Origin: Burkholderiales bacterium
GTDB taxonomy: Bacteria > Pseudomonadota > Gammaproteobacteria > Burkholderiales > SG8-41
Assembly (NCBI GenBank): GCA_019751125.1
Contig: JAIENU010000022.1
Location: 1 to 64,000, forward strand
DNA: 64,000 bases
Direction: 5' to 3'
The notes below the pieces were generated by a model. It did not search any database and was not told the origin of the DNA. It saw only the letters and a program-made list of their open reading frames with translations. Shown here piece by piece: positions 48,073 through 56,913 of this stretch. A program made the position numbers and the translations under genes. Within the stretch, counting starts at the first letter, position 1; each line of letters starts with the position of its first letter.

Positions 48073-49203
48073 ATGCGACTGGGATTTTTCACGATGCCTT
48101 TGCATCCCGCGCAGCGCGCCCCGGCGCAGACGCTCGCCGAGGACCGCGAGGCGATCATCCTCGCCGACCGCCTCGGCTTTTACGACGCCTTTGTCGGCGA
48201 GCACCTGACCGAGCCTTCGGAAAACGTCAGCAACAGCTTCATCTTCCTCGCCACGCTGATCCACCACACACGCACCATCAAACTCGCCACCGGCACTTCC
48301 AATCTGTCGCACAGCCACCCGGCGCTGATCGCTGCGCATGCCGCGATGTTCGACCACCTCGCCGGCGGCCGCTTCATCTTCGGTGTCAGCCCCGGCGCAC
48401 TGCCCTCGGATGCCGAGGTGCTGGGCCTGCTCGACGAGGACCGCAACAAGCTGTTCGCCGAAGCGATCGACGTCATCCTCGAAATCTGGAAGCGCGATGT
48501 GCCCTATGACATCGACCTGCCCGGCAACCGCTTCAAGGTCAGCACCGCGCGCACACGCAACGCCGAAATCGGCCGCGGCGCGATGTACAAGCCGCTGCAG
48601 CAACCACGCCCGGAAATCGTCGGCACCGTGGTCGCCCCCGGCTCGAAGGGAGTGATCGCAATGGGCGAGCGCGACTTCCATCCGCTGTCGGCAAATTTCC
48701 TGCTGTCGCAGTACCTGCCCTCGCACTGGCAGAACTACGCCGAGGGCAAACGCCGCGCAGGCCAGGTGGCCGATCCTGCCGACTGGCGCATCGCGCGCAC
48801 CATCTTTGTCGCCGATGACGAACACACCGCGCGCCGCTACGCGCTCGAGGATGCGGCCAGCCCGTACCGCTATTACTGGGAACTGCTGCTGAAAAAGATG
48901 CTGATCTCGAAGCGCCACATCATTTTCAAGACCAGCCCGGAACAGGACGACCGCGAGCTGACCACCGACTACATGGTCAAGCGGCTGGTGATCTGCGGCA
49001 CGCCGGACAGCGTGGCCGAGCAGATACTCGCACTGCGCGAACAAACCGGCGACTTCGGCGAAATCGTCTACGCCGGCATGGACTGGGTGGATCCGCGGCT
49101 GGCGAAACGCTCGATGGAACTGATGGCGGAAAAAGTCATGCCGCAGATCAACCGCGCGATCGGACAGACGACCCGCTCCGCCGCGACATCCGCAGCCGGT
49201 TGA
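48073..49203 (+). CDS. Luciferase-like (LLM class) flavin-dependent oxidoreductase
   Basis: The 376-residue protein starts at 48073 after a GGAGGAGA ribosome site. It is a TIM-barrel monooxygenase of the bacterial-luciferase type using FMNH2 and oxygen. Family landmarks are MRLGFFTMPLHPA at the N-terminus, FYDAFVGEHLTEP, TSNLSHSHPALIAAHAAM and RFIFGVSPGALPSDAE. The C-terminal region has the YGTPDS-like ICGTPDSVAEQI segment. The substrate is unknown. It is divergent from the thioesterase gene and is followed by about 330 bp without a convincing gene. Confidence 0.87.
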   Translation: MRLGFFTMPLHPAQRAPAQTLAEDREAIILADRLGFYDAFVGEHLTEPSENVSNSFIFLATLIHHTRTIKLATGTSNLSHSHPALIAAHAAMFDHLAGGRFIFGVSPGALPSDAEVLGLLDEDRNKLFAEAIDVILEIWKRDVPYDIDLPGNRFKVSTARTRNAEIGRGAMYKPLQQPRPEIVGTVVAPGSKGVIAMGERDFHPLSANFLLSQYLPSHWQNYAEGKRRAGQVADPADWRIARTIFVADDEHTARRYALEDAASPYRYYWELLLKKMLISKRHIIFKTSPEQDDRELTTDYMVKRLVICGTPDSVAEQILALREQTGDFGEIVYAGMDWVDPRLAKRSMELMAEKVMPQINRAIGQTTRSAATSAAG

Positions 49204-49530
49204 ACCTTCCCAAAAAACCGCGGTCCACCCTGACATGGCAATACTGATCGGATACTGGTTGATGCTGGCCGCCAGCTGCATGGCAGGGCCGGCATCCGTA
49301 CGCCTTCAGCGCCAGCGGGTTCCCGCCTGCATCACCAGCCGCACGCAAGCCGCCGGAAAGCCGAACGCCTTCGTCTCTTCCGCCCGGCGCCGCCACCGCC
49401 GCTGACCTTCCGGTCCGGCTGCAGCAGCGCCGGGCCTCACTCCAGAAGCAGGACATCGTCAGGCACCGCCTTCAGGGCGGCGCAGGACTTCCCGTCGCTT
49501 TGAGATGAAAAAAGGAAGGAAAACAACACC
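49204..49530. other. Intergenic stretch without a supported gene
   Basis: This 327-bp region lies between the oxidoreductase gene and rnk. A small open frame at 49235-49405 (56 codons, hydrophobic start then Arg-rich) has no ribosome site and is not called. A CCGCC/GGGCGG hairpin lies near 49465-49480 without a T-run. The rnk ribosome site (AAAGGAAGG) is at the right end. Confidence 0.5.
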
Positions 49531-49947
49531 ATGCAACAGAACATCAGCATCACCGCCCCTGATTACCGCAGGCTGAGCCGGCTTGTCGCCGACCTTGGCC
49601 GCTTCACACCGTCCGCTTTCAGCGGCGCCGAAACCCTTGCCGAGCTGCTCGATGCCGGGCGCATCGTGCTGCCGGAGGGCATTCCGGGCGACATCGTGAC
49701 CATGAACTCGCGCGTGCTCTACGAAGACATCGAGGCCGGCGAGTTGCGCGAGGTCACCCTGTCCTATCCGGAGGACGCGAACCCTGCCCTTGGCAAGGTT
49801 TCAGTGCTGTCGCCGGTCGGCGCCGCACTGCTCGGACTGGCAGCCGGTGACGAAACGGTACTGCCGCTGCCGCACGGCCGCAGCGCCTGCATCCGCATCT
49901 GCAAGGTGGTCTGGCAGCCGGAAGCACACGGGCAGTACGAGTTGTGA
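49531..49947 (+). CDS. rnk: Regulator of nucleoside diphosphate kinase (Rnk), GreA/B-like
   Basis: The 138-residue protein has a short N-terminal helical region and the C-terminal GreA/GreB-like FKBP-type domain, ending with YPEDANPALGKVSVLSPVGAALLGLAAGDE. Rnk binds RNA polymerase like Gre factors but lacks their long coiled coil; in Pseudomonas it affects Ndk levels. A good AAAGGAAGG ribosome site lies 18 bp upstream. It converges on the cyclo-ligase gene with 22 bp between them. Confidence 0.87.
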   Translation: MQQNISITAPDYRRLSRLVADLGRFTPSAFSGAETLAELLDAGRIVLPEGIPGDIVTMNSRVLYEDIEAGELREVTLSYPEDANPALGKVSVLSPVGAALLGLAAGDETVLPLPHGRSACIRICKVVWQPEAHGQYEL

Positions 49948-49969
49948 GTGTGGAGGTTGCCCCGCCGCG

Positions 49970-50710
49970 TCAGGCCTTGCTGCCGGCGGGGTCCGCGGGA
50001 TTCCCCCAGTACCCGGTTTCGCTGCCATAACAGGTCGGCGAAGTCCGGGACGCCGAGGGATGGCGGCGCGCGATCAATTCTGCAGCCAGTTGTGCGGCCT
50101 GTGCCGGCCCCTGCAGGCGTTGCAGCCCCTGCGCGCCGACATGGTGGATGCCGGCCTCGGTGACGATGAAGTCCATCGGGATGTCGTAGTCCTGGGGATG
50201 GATGGTGTCGATGCGCGACAGCTCGAAGGCGACACCGATCTTCAGCGGCTGCGGCGTGATCGAGGCCAGCGTGCGGTCGAAATAACCGCCGCCGTAACCC
50301 AGCCGATACCCGCGCGAGTCAAAACCCACCGGCGGCATCAGCACCGCCTGCGGCACCACCACACGCGTGCCCTCCGGCACCGGCAGGTCGAACACGCCCT
50401 TGCTGGTGGCAACACCCGGCCACCATTCACGGAACTGCAGCGGCGCCTGCTTTTGCACCACCACCGGCAGCGCCGCAACGGCACCACCGACACGGAATCT
50501 GCGGATCGCGAAGCGGGTGTCGAACTCCCCCTGCATCGGCCAGTAAAAACCGATGCTGAGCGACTTGAGCAGCGGAAAACCTTCAACCAGTGCATCGGTG
50601 ATCGCCGCGCTCCATGCGCGATGTTCAGCCGCGGGCACCGCGGCACGGCGCGCAATCAGCGTATTGCGCTGCGACTTGCGCCAAGCTTTGAGTTCAGCAG
50701 CATCGTTCAT
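49970..50710 (-). CDS. 5-formyltetrahydrofolate cyclo-ligase
   Basis: The enzyme converts 5-formyl-THF to 5,10-methenyl-THF with ATP, returning storage folate to the one-carbon pool. The 246-residue protein carries the N-terminal WRKSQRNTLIARR basic helix and the C-terminal DSRGYRLGYGGGYFDR, a substrate and ATP-binding loop. An extra C-terminal tail of about 30 residues follows the usual end. In many proteobacteria the 6S RNA gene lies next to this gene; here the upstream gap to the cytochrome gene is only 64 bp and holds none. Confidence 0.92.
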   Translation of the reverse strand: MNDAAELKAWRKSQRNTLIARRAAVPAAEHRAWSAAITDALVEGFPLLKSLSIGFYWPMQGEFDTRFAIRRFRVGGAVAALPVVVQKQAPLQFREWWPGVATSKGVFDLPVPEGTRVVVPQAVLMPPVGFDSRGYRLGYGGGYFDRTLASITPQPLKIGVAFELSRIDTIHPQDYDIPMDFIVTEAGIHHVGAQGLQRLQGPAQAAQLAAELIARRHPSASRTSPTCYGSETGYWGNPADPAGSKA

Positions 50711-50774
50711 GCTTCAACAATAACACCGACTGCAGCGCGGCGCAGGCGGACACCGTGCTAACCTCACCCTCATC

Positions 50775-51575
50775 ATGAATATCCCGCCACATCCGCAGGG
50801 TTTTTTGCGCATTGTTACGGCCCTGCTGATGGCCGCGGGGCTTGCCGGCGCAATTACACCGGCCACGGCCGCGACGCCCGCCGAACGCTACACCCAGTTC
50901 TGCGCGATGTGCCACCTGCCCGGTGTTCACGGCGCACCCAAGGTCGGCCGCCACGATGACTGGCTGCCAAGGTTGAAACCGGGCCTGAACATGGTCTATC
51001 GCAATGCCGTCGAAGGCATGCCCAATACCGCGATGCTGGCGCGGGGCGGCGCCGATCTTTCCGAAGCCGAGGTGCGGGCCGTGGTGGATTTCATGCTCGC
51101 GGCAAGCGCGCTGCCGGCTTCGGCGCTGCGCAATGCCGCGCGTTACGACAGGTTCGGCCTCAGCGACCGCGATTTCATCCGCCGCGACACCAGCCGCGAC
51201 GGCTTCCTGTCACGCAGCGAGGTTTCCGCGGATCCGCTGCTGCTGAAGAATTTCTCGCGCTTCGACAGCAATCGCGATGGCCGCCTGAGTGAAACCGAAT
51301 ACCGCAATGCCGAAACCGCGCTCGAACGCGAGCGCATCGCCGCAAACGTGGACGACGCCACCCTGACCGCTGCGGTGAAACAGGCGCTGGCCGCGGTCAG
51401 GGGCATCGATTTCGAATACGTGAAATTCGACGTCAGCGGCGGCGAGCTGACGGTGAAGGGAATCGTCGGCCACGCCGAAGTCGCCGTCCGCGCCCAGGAT
51501 GCGCTGAAACGCATCACCGGCTTGAAACGTATCAGCAACAATCTGGTATCGGGCGACCAGATCAGCTGGGATTGA
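50775..51575 (+). CDS. Periplasmic cytochrome c / EF-hand / BON fusion protein
   Basis: The 266-residue precursor has a signal peptide (about 1-33, cleavage near ATA-AT). A single c-type haem site is CAMCH (C43, C46, H47), with M82 in VEGMPNTAM as the likely sixth ligand. Two complete calcium-binding EF-hand loops follow: D138 to E149 (DTSRDGFLSRSE) and D164 to E175 (DSNRDGRLSETE). The last third (about 190-266) is a BON domain (VDDATLTAAVKQALAAV, ELTVKGIVGHAEV). All parts look intact. I know these domains individually, but not this combination as a common family. Divergent from the cyclo-ligase gene. Confidence 0.85.
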   Translation: MNIPPHPQGFLRIVTALLMAAGLAGAITPATAATPAERYTQFCAMCHLPGVHGAPKVGRHDDWLPRLKPGLNMVYRNAVEGMPNTAMLARGGADLSEAEVRAVVDFMLAASALPASALRNAARYDRFGLSDRDFIRRDTSRDGFLSRSEVSADPLLLKNFSRFDSNRDGRLSETEYRNAETALERERIAANVDDATLTAAVKQALAAVRGIDFEYVKFDVSGGELTVKGIVGHAEVAVRAQDALKRITGLKRISNNLVSGDQISWD

Positions 51576-51628
51576 CCGGACCGGGCTGATCGGACGGTGC
51601 CGAGCCCGGTCCCCGCCTTCAGCGTTTC

Positions 51629-52921
51629 TTATTTTGCCTTGTCCTGCGCGATGTCCATGATCATGCGCACGGCAAGGTACATCCGCGGTTCGATCGATCC
51701 GATCAGCACATATTCGGCATCGGTGGTGTGTGCGCCAAAGCCGCGCAGGCCGAAACCTTCCAGCACCGGCGACTTCTGGCTCAGCGCGGCGAAGGCGGCA
51801 TCGGTGCCGCCGCCGGTGGGACGGTCGCGCACGATCAGCTTCTGGCCGAGCTCGGTGTAGATTTTCGCGGCATGCGCGCCGAGTGCACGCGAGGCCTCGG
51901 TGGCCTGCAGCGGCGGCCGCCGGCGCTCGAATTCCAGCGTGACCTCGGATTCGGGCAGCAGCTTGTTCTTGATGCGCTCGCGCAGCGTATTCTCGATGCC
52001 GTCGAGGTCGGCAACAATATCCACGCGGATATCGGCCTGGGCCTGGGCTCCGGGCGGGATCATGTTGCGCACCACGCCGGCACGCGCCAGCGTCCAGTTG
52101 ACCTGGGTGCCGACTTCCGGCTTCGACAGGTCGCGCGCCTGCATCACCTGGTGCGCCAGCTCGTACAGCGCGTTGACGCCGCGCTCCGGCGCCGATCCCG
52201 CATGGGAACCGCGCCCGCGTACATTGATCGTCGCCGCACCGATGCCGCTGGTGGCGAGCCGGATCTGGTCCGCCGTCGGTCCGCCGCCGCCCTCGAAGGA
52301 CAGCACTGCATCGTGCTCGGCACCCATTTTGGTGATCAGGTGGCGCGAACCCGGCGAGCTGATTTCCTCGTCGCCATTGATCAGCACGGTCAGCGTGCCG
52401 TAGTCGCGGAAATTCATCGCATTGAGCACGCGAATCGCATGCAGGATCATCGCCACGCCCTGCTTGTCATCGGCGATGCCGAGACCGTAGGCGCGCTCAC
52501 CATCCACCTTGAACGGCTGCTGCGCCAGCATGCCGCGCGGATACACCGTATCCATATGCGCCAGCAGCAGGATCTTGCGCGTGCCCTTGCCGGTGAATAT
52601 CGCACGCACCGTCTTGCCGGGTTTGTCCGGCGTGTCGAACATCTTGTAGATGTCGGCGCCTGCCTCGATGTATTCGACCTTGCCGCCCAGCGCCTGCAGC
52701 CGCTGTCCGATCAGCGCCGCGATGCGGTCAAGGCCCTCGCGGTCGGCACTGCCCGATTCGATCTCGACCAACGCCTTCATGGTGTCGAGCATCGGCGCCT
52801 TTTCCTTCGCCACCAGCGCCTGCACCTCCGGCATCGGCTGTGCCGGGGCCATCGCCGCCATCCCCAGTCCCGCCAACACCAGCAAGATCCTGCACAACCG
52901 GCTCATGCTTTGACTCATCAT
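51629..52921 (-). CDS. M20-family metallopeptidase, CPG2/carboxypeptidase G2-like
   Basis: The precursor is 430 aa with a signal peptide (MSRLCRILLVLAGLGMAAMAPAQ). Metal-binding residues of the M20 family are visible: HMDTVYP (first His and Asp), GIADDKQG (bridging Asp) and NGDEEISSPGSR (Glu pair). The NVRGRGSHAGSAPERG segment belongs to the dimerisation domain. Secreted members hydrolyse C-terminal glutamate of folates or act on peptides or amides. The first codons are GTG-ATG-ATG behind GAGGGGAG; I chose the ATG at 52921. It lies downstream of the exopolysaccharide operon, separated by a motif copy. Confidence 0.85.
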   Translation of the reverse strand: MMSQSMSRLCRILLVLAGLGMAAMAPAQPMPEVQALVAKEKAPMLDTMKALVEIESGSADREGLDRIAALIGQRLQALGGKVEYIEAGADIYKMFDTPDKPGKTVRAIFTGKGTRKILLLAHMDTVYPRGMLAQQPFKVDGERAYGLGIADDKQGVAMILHAIRVLNAMNFRDYGTLTVLINGDEEISSPGSRHLITKMGAEHDAVLSFEGGGGPTADQIRLATSGIGAATINVRGRGSHAGSAPERGVNALYELAHQVMQARDLSKPEVGTQVNWTLARAGVVRNMIPPGAQAQADIRVDIVADLDGIENTLRERIKNKLLPESEVTLEFERRRPPLQATEASRALGAHAAKIYTELGQKLIVRDRPTGGGTDAAFAALSQKSPVLEGFGLRGFGAHTTDAEYVLIGSIEPRMYLAVRMIMDIAQDKAK

Positions 52922-52941
52922 CACTCCCCTCTAACCGCTCT

Positions 52942-52971
52942 GATTTTTATCAAAAAAACAATGATTTATGC
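52942..52971 (+). repeat. Recurrent AT-rich boundary motif, copy 9
   Basis: The plus strand reads TTTATCAAAAAAACAATGAT then TTATG. It lies between the stop of the histidine kinase gene and the start of the M20 peptidase gene, both on the minus strand. Confidence 0.5.
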
Positions 52972-52978
52972 CAACCAC

Positions 52979-55480
52979 TCAAACACCGGCCACCGGCAAC
53001 TCAAACCAGAATGTCGAACCTTCGCCCTCAATCGAGTCGAAACCGATGCTGCCGTTCATATGCTCGATCAGCGCCTTGCTGATGGCAAGCCCCAGTCCGG
53101 TGCCACCCTTGCGCCGGGTATTCGTATTGTCGGCACGCTCAAAGCGCTGGAAGATGCTGCCGCGGAAATTCTCAGGTATGCCCGGCCCGTGGTCACGCAC
53201 CGAAACCCGCACCTTGCCCTCACCCAGCACCAGGCTGACTTCGACATCCGAACCGGCAGGTGAAAACTTCGCACCATTTGAAATCAGGTTGGTCAGCACC
53301 TGCATCAGCCGGTCGGCATCGACCGCGACATTGCAGTCCGCCCCCGGCAGCAGCTTCAGCGTCACATTGTGCATGCCGGCATAGGGCTGGTTGATGCGCA
53401 CCGCCTTGTCGAGGATCGCGCGCAGTGGCATCGGACGCAGGTCGACGGTCATCTGGCCCGAGCTGATCTTCTCGATGTCGAGCACGTCGTTGATCAGCGC
53501 TGCAAGGCGTTCGCTGTTCTGCATCGCCATGTCGAGGAAGCCGGCGGTTTCGGCATCGATGTCGGTGGCGGTCTCGCGCACCAGGCCCAGCGCGCCGATG
53601 ATCGCGGTCAGCGGTGTGCGCAGTTCGTGGCTGACGGTGGCGATGAACTCGTTTTTCAGGCGTTCGACCTCCTTGCCTTCGGTGATGTCGGCATTGGTGC
53701 CGACCAGGCGCAGCCCGCGGCCCGCGGCATCCCGCTCGGTGACCTTGGCGCGGCTGAGCATCCAGCGCCACTCGCCCTTCGGCGTGCGCACCCGGTGCTG
53801 CACCTCGTAAAACCGCAACTCGCCTTTCAGCACCTGGGTCAGCACGCGCAGCAGCCTGGGCAGATCATCGGGATGCACCATCGCCTGCAGTGCTTCGACG
53901 CTGATCACGGTCTCGGCTTTTTTGCCGCCCATCATCAACTGCCATTGTTCGGACAGGCGCACCTCACCCGAGCGGATATCCCAGTCAAACAGTGCGAGGT
54001 TGGAACCCTCCAGCGCCAGCTCCAGCCGTTCGCGGCTTTTCAGGATGGCATCGGTGTACTGGCGGCGTTCGGTGACATCCTCGACCAGGCCGACATAACC
54101 GGCAAAACGCCCCTCGTCGAGGATCTTTGCCGCCTTGATCACGATCCACGCCTCGGGCCTGCCCGCCGGCACGATGCGGCAGGTCACGCTGAATTCCTCC
54201 TTCAGGTTCGACAGCGCAGAAGCCCAGGCGAGGATGATTTCATTGCGCTCGTCCGGATGGATCAGCTGCTGCCAGCCTTCGCCGAGCAGTTCAGCCGCCG
54301 GCAGGCCGCCCAGCGCCTCGAGCCGCGGATTGACGTAGGTCCAGTGGCCGGCATCATCCCCCCTGAAAATGCCCAGCGGCGATGCATCACTCATCGCCTG
54401 CCATTCCGCTTCGCGTCGGCGTACCGCCTGGGTCATCCTGCCGGCCAGCGACACGGCGCGGCTGCGGGTATTCCACAACGACCACAACATCGCAAACAGC
54501 AGCATGTGCATCGCCACGCCGCCCAGCAGCACGATGCGCGGCGTGATGTCGTCTACCCCCTCCTCGAAGGCGCTAGTCGATTCCATCTGCAACACCCAGA
54601 CCTGGCCCAGCACATTCAGGTTGGCCGCCCACTGGAAGCGCCCCTTGTGCAGCGGATCGACGTTGTCGAACAGCAGATTATCGGCGGCGGCCCGCCCGTC
54701 ATACAGGCGCATCGCGACCTCGCTCTGGTCGCCGATGAGCTTGCGCATCAGGTCGCGGCTGCGGAAATGCGCGAACACGAATCCGGTCACCGCGCTGCGG
54801 CGCTGCTCGGCGGTTTCCGGCGATTTGGTCTGGTGAAAAATCGGCATGTACATCACCACCCCGGGCTGCACATCACCGTCGGTCTCCTGCACCAGACGCA
54901 CCTTGCGCGTGATCGCCGGCTGGCCGGTCAACATTGCACGCTCCTGCGCGTCGCTGCGTATGTCATCCGAAGCCGCATCAAAACCGAAGGCGCGCAGGTT
55001 ACGCCCCGAAAACGGCTCGATATAGGCGTTGGGCACATGATAGTCACGCACACCCGGCGGGGTGATCTGGTATCCGGGAAAACCCTCGGTGCGGATGCGG
55101 CGTACAAAAGATTCCACCTCGCTCTGGCGCAGCCGCGGCGCATAACCGATGGCCTGAATGCCGGGATAGTAATTCTCGAGCTTCAGGCTCTCGTAATAGG
55201 CGCGCCACTCGTTGCGGTCTACCGCCTCCGATGCGGCAAACAACCCGCTGGCGCCACGCAGCACCTGCTCGTAATCGAGCAGGCGACCGGCGATGGCGTC
55301 ACGGATGCGCGAGGCGCGGGCCTCGAAGCTGGCATTGGCCTTGGCCTCGACCGCGTCGAGCTGCACCTGCCAGGCCTGCAGCACCACAACTGCCGGCAGC
55401 ACGATCGCCACCAGCAGTGCCAGCAGGTTGTAAATCGTGTCACGCAGCGCTGCAAGACGGCGGGTCATGGCCTTGATCAT
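52979..55480 (-). CDS. CHASE-PAS histidine kinase of the exopolysaccharide operon
   Basis: The 833-residue protein overlaps the synthase gene stop (ATGA), so it is translated in the same operon. It has a short cytoplasmic N-terminus, a transmembrane helix (about 18-38), a periplasmic CHASE-type sensor domain (about 45-290), a second helix near 300-325, two PAS-type domains and then a HisKA domain with the phosphoacceptor H618 in SHELRTP. The HATPase domain has the GTGLGLAIS G2 box near its end. CHASE domains often sense small extracellular molecules. A receiver-only protein encoded at the other end of the operon is the likely partner. Confidence 0.9.
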   Translation of the reverse strand: MIKAMTRRLAALRDTIYNLLALLVAIVLPAVVVLQAWQVQLDAVEAKANASFEARASRIRDAIAGRLLDYEQVLRGASGLFAASEAVDRNEWRAYYESLKLENYYPGIQAIGYAPRLRQSEVESFVRRIRTEGFPGYQITPPGVRDYHVPNAYIEPFSGRNLRAFGFDAASDDIRSDAQERAMLTGQPAITRKVRLVQETDGDVQPGVVMYMPIFHQTKSPETAEQRRSAVTGFVFAHFRSRDLMRKLIGDQSEVAMRLYDGRAAADNLLFDNVDPLHKGRFQWAANLNVLGQVWVLQMESTSAFEEGVDDITPRIVLLGGVAMHMLLFAMLWSLWNTRSRAVSLAGRMTQAVRRREAEWQAMSDASPLGIFRGDDAGHWTYVNPRLEALGGLPAAELLGEGWQQLIHPDERNEIILAWASALSNLKEEFSVTCRIVPAGRPEAWIVIKAAKILDEGRFAGYVGLVEDVTERRQYTDAILKSRERLELALEGSNLALFDWDIRSGEVRLSEQWQLMMGGKKAETVISVEALQAMVHPDDLPRLLRVLTQVLKGELRFYEVQHRVRTPKGEWRWMLSRAKVTERDAAGRGLRLVGTNADITEGKEVERLKNEFIATVSHELRTPLTAIIGALGLVRETATDIDAETAGFLDMAMQNSERLAALINDVLDIEKISSGQMTVDLRPMPLRAILDKAVRINQPYAGMHNVTLKLLPGADCNVAVDADRLMQVLTNLISNGAKFSPAGSDVEVSLVLGEGKVRVSVRDHGPGIPENFRGSIFQRFERADNTNTRRKGGTGLGLAISKALIEHMNGSIGFDSIEGEGSTFWFELPVAGV

Positions 55481-56913
55481 GGATTGCCTCCGCCGGTCTG
55501 CCAGCTGGCCTTGCGCGTCATCTCGCCCCAGCGTGCCTTGGAACCTGTCATCCACAACAGCAGCCCCCACAGCCGCCACAGCGAATTGAGCTGACGGTAG
55601 CCGAAGTTCTCCAGGATCACCACCACCAGCAACACCGCAATCTGCCCGGGCTTGGGATAAATATGAAAGGAAATTTCCTCCAGCAGCAGCGAGCTCACCG
55701 ACAGCACCAGCCCGAAGCCGAAGGCGACCAGGATAAACGTCCAGAACGCCTCCCCCGAGACCATGCCGAGCAGCCAGGCACTGATCATGAAGGCGTAACC
55801 GGCAACCTCGATCAGCGGCCCCAGCCACTCGAATATCGCCATGAACGGGAACGCCAGCCACCCGGCGGCGCCGCCGCGCGGATGGAACAGCAGCCCGAGA
55901 TTCATCGTCAGGCTCTCGGACAGGCCGCGCTGCCAGCGCACGCGCTGGTTCTTCAGCACCCGCAGCGACTCCGGCGCCTCGGTCCAGCAGATCGGATCGG
56001 GCACAAAAACGATGCGGTATGGCGTGCCGCGGGCGCGGAACAGCCGGTGCAGGCGCACCACCAGCTCCATGTCCTCGCCCACCGTGTCGTGGCGGTAACC
56101 GCCGGCCTCGACCACCACTTCCTTGCGGAAAATGCCGAAGGCACCGGAAATGATCAGCACCGCGTTCAGCGGCGACCAGCCGAGCCGGCCGAACAGGAAG
56201 GCGCGCAGGTATTCAACAATCTGCAGCAACGCCAGCGGATTGCGCGGCAGCCCGACAGAGGTCAGGAACCCGCTGTCGACGGTGCAGCCGTTGGCAATCC
56301 TCACCGTGCCGCCGGAGGCGATGGTGCGCGGATCCTCTAGGAAGGGTTCGATCACCCGGCGCAGGCTGTCGCGCTCGAGTACCGAATCGGCATCAACGCC
56401 GCAGAACAGCGGGTAACGCGCGGCATTGATGCCTGCATTCAGCGCATCGGCCTTGCCGCCGTTTTCCTTGTCGATCACGCGCAGCGTCGGGTAGGTCGCC
56501 GAACGGTAGATGCCGCGCACGGTTTTGGTCCTCAGGCGCTGCCACGAGGCTTCGGGAAAGGGCAGCAGCGAGAACTCGCGCTGCAGCGCGGCCATGGTGC
56601 CGTCCTTCGATCCGTCGTTGATCACCACCACCTCGTACTCGGGGTAGTTCAGCTGCAGCATCGAGCGCACCGAACCGGCGATGGTCGCCTCCTCGTTGTA
56701 CGCCGGCACCAGCACCGACACCGGCGGCTCGAAGCCGGACACGCTGCGCGGCAGGTCATCAAGGCTGTGCATCTCCACATAACGCTTCAGGCTGCCCAGC
56801 GACAGCAGGTTGAGCAGCATGTAACCGGAATTGATGCCGATGAAATAGAGCAGGAAAAACCACTGGGCAAAGCTCACCCAGTCCCATTGCGGCCAGCCGT
56901 CGAAAAAGCTCAT
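55477..56913 (-). CDS. Processive glycosyltransferase, family 2 (polysaccharide synthase)
   Basis: The start at 56913 overlaps the upstream HEAT gene (ATGA) and gives 478 aa. This is a membrane-embedded GT2 of the cellulose/PNAG/hyaluronan synthase class. After a first helix (about 17-37) comes the catalytic domain with VSVLVPAYNEE (65-75), DAD at 174-176, GED (279-281) and QRVRW at 323-327; the last two are the catalytic base and product-binding motif of processive synthases. Four or five more helices follow. It should polymerise a nucleotide-sugar in the cytoplasm and pass the chain out. Sugar identity is unknown. Confidence 0.9.
   Translation of the reverse strand: MSFFDGWPQWDWVSFAQWFFLLYFIGINSGYMLLNLLSLGSLKRYVEMHSLDDLPRSVSGFEPPVSVLVPAYNEEATIAGSVRSMLQLNYPEYEVVVINDGSKDGTMAALQREFSLLPFPEASWQRLRTKTVRGIYRSATYPTLRVIDKENGGKADALNAGINAARYPLFCGVDADSVLERDSLRRVIEPFLEDPRTIASGGTVRIANGCTVDSGFLTSVGLPRNPLALLQIVEYLRAFLFGRLGWSPLNAVLIISGAFGIFRKEVVVEAGGYRHDTVGEDMELVVRLHRLFRARGTPYRIVFVPDPICWTEAPESLRVLKNQRVRWQRGLSESLTMNLGLLFHPRGGAAGWLAFPFMAIFEWLGPLIEVAGYAFMISAWLLGMVSGEAFWTFILVAFGFGLVLSVSSLLLEEISFHIYPKPGQIAVLLVVVILENFGYRQLNSLWRLWGLLLWMTGSKARWGEMTRKASWQTGGGNP

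Noticed and set aside
49235..49405. Small open frame of 56 codons with a hydrophobic start
   Set aside because: No ribosome site, an Arg-rich and irregular second half, and no family resemblance.
50711..50774. 6S RNA gene next to the 5-formyl-THF cyclo-ligase gene
   Set aside because: The gap is only 64 bp, far too short for the roughly 180-nt 6S RNA.
53369..55594. Long open frame of 741 codons on the plus strand opposite the histidine kinase gene
   Set aside because: It has no recognisable domain, composition typical of an antisense frame in GC-rich DNA, and lies wholly over a gene with clear family motifs.
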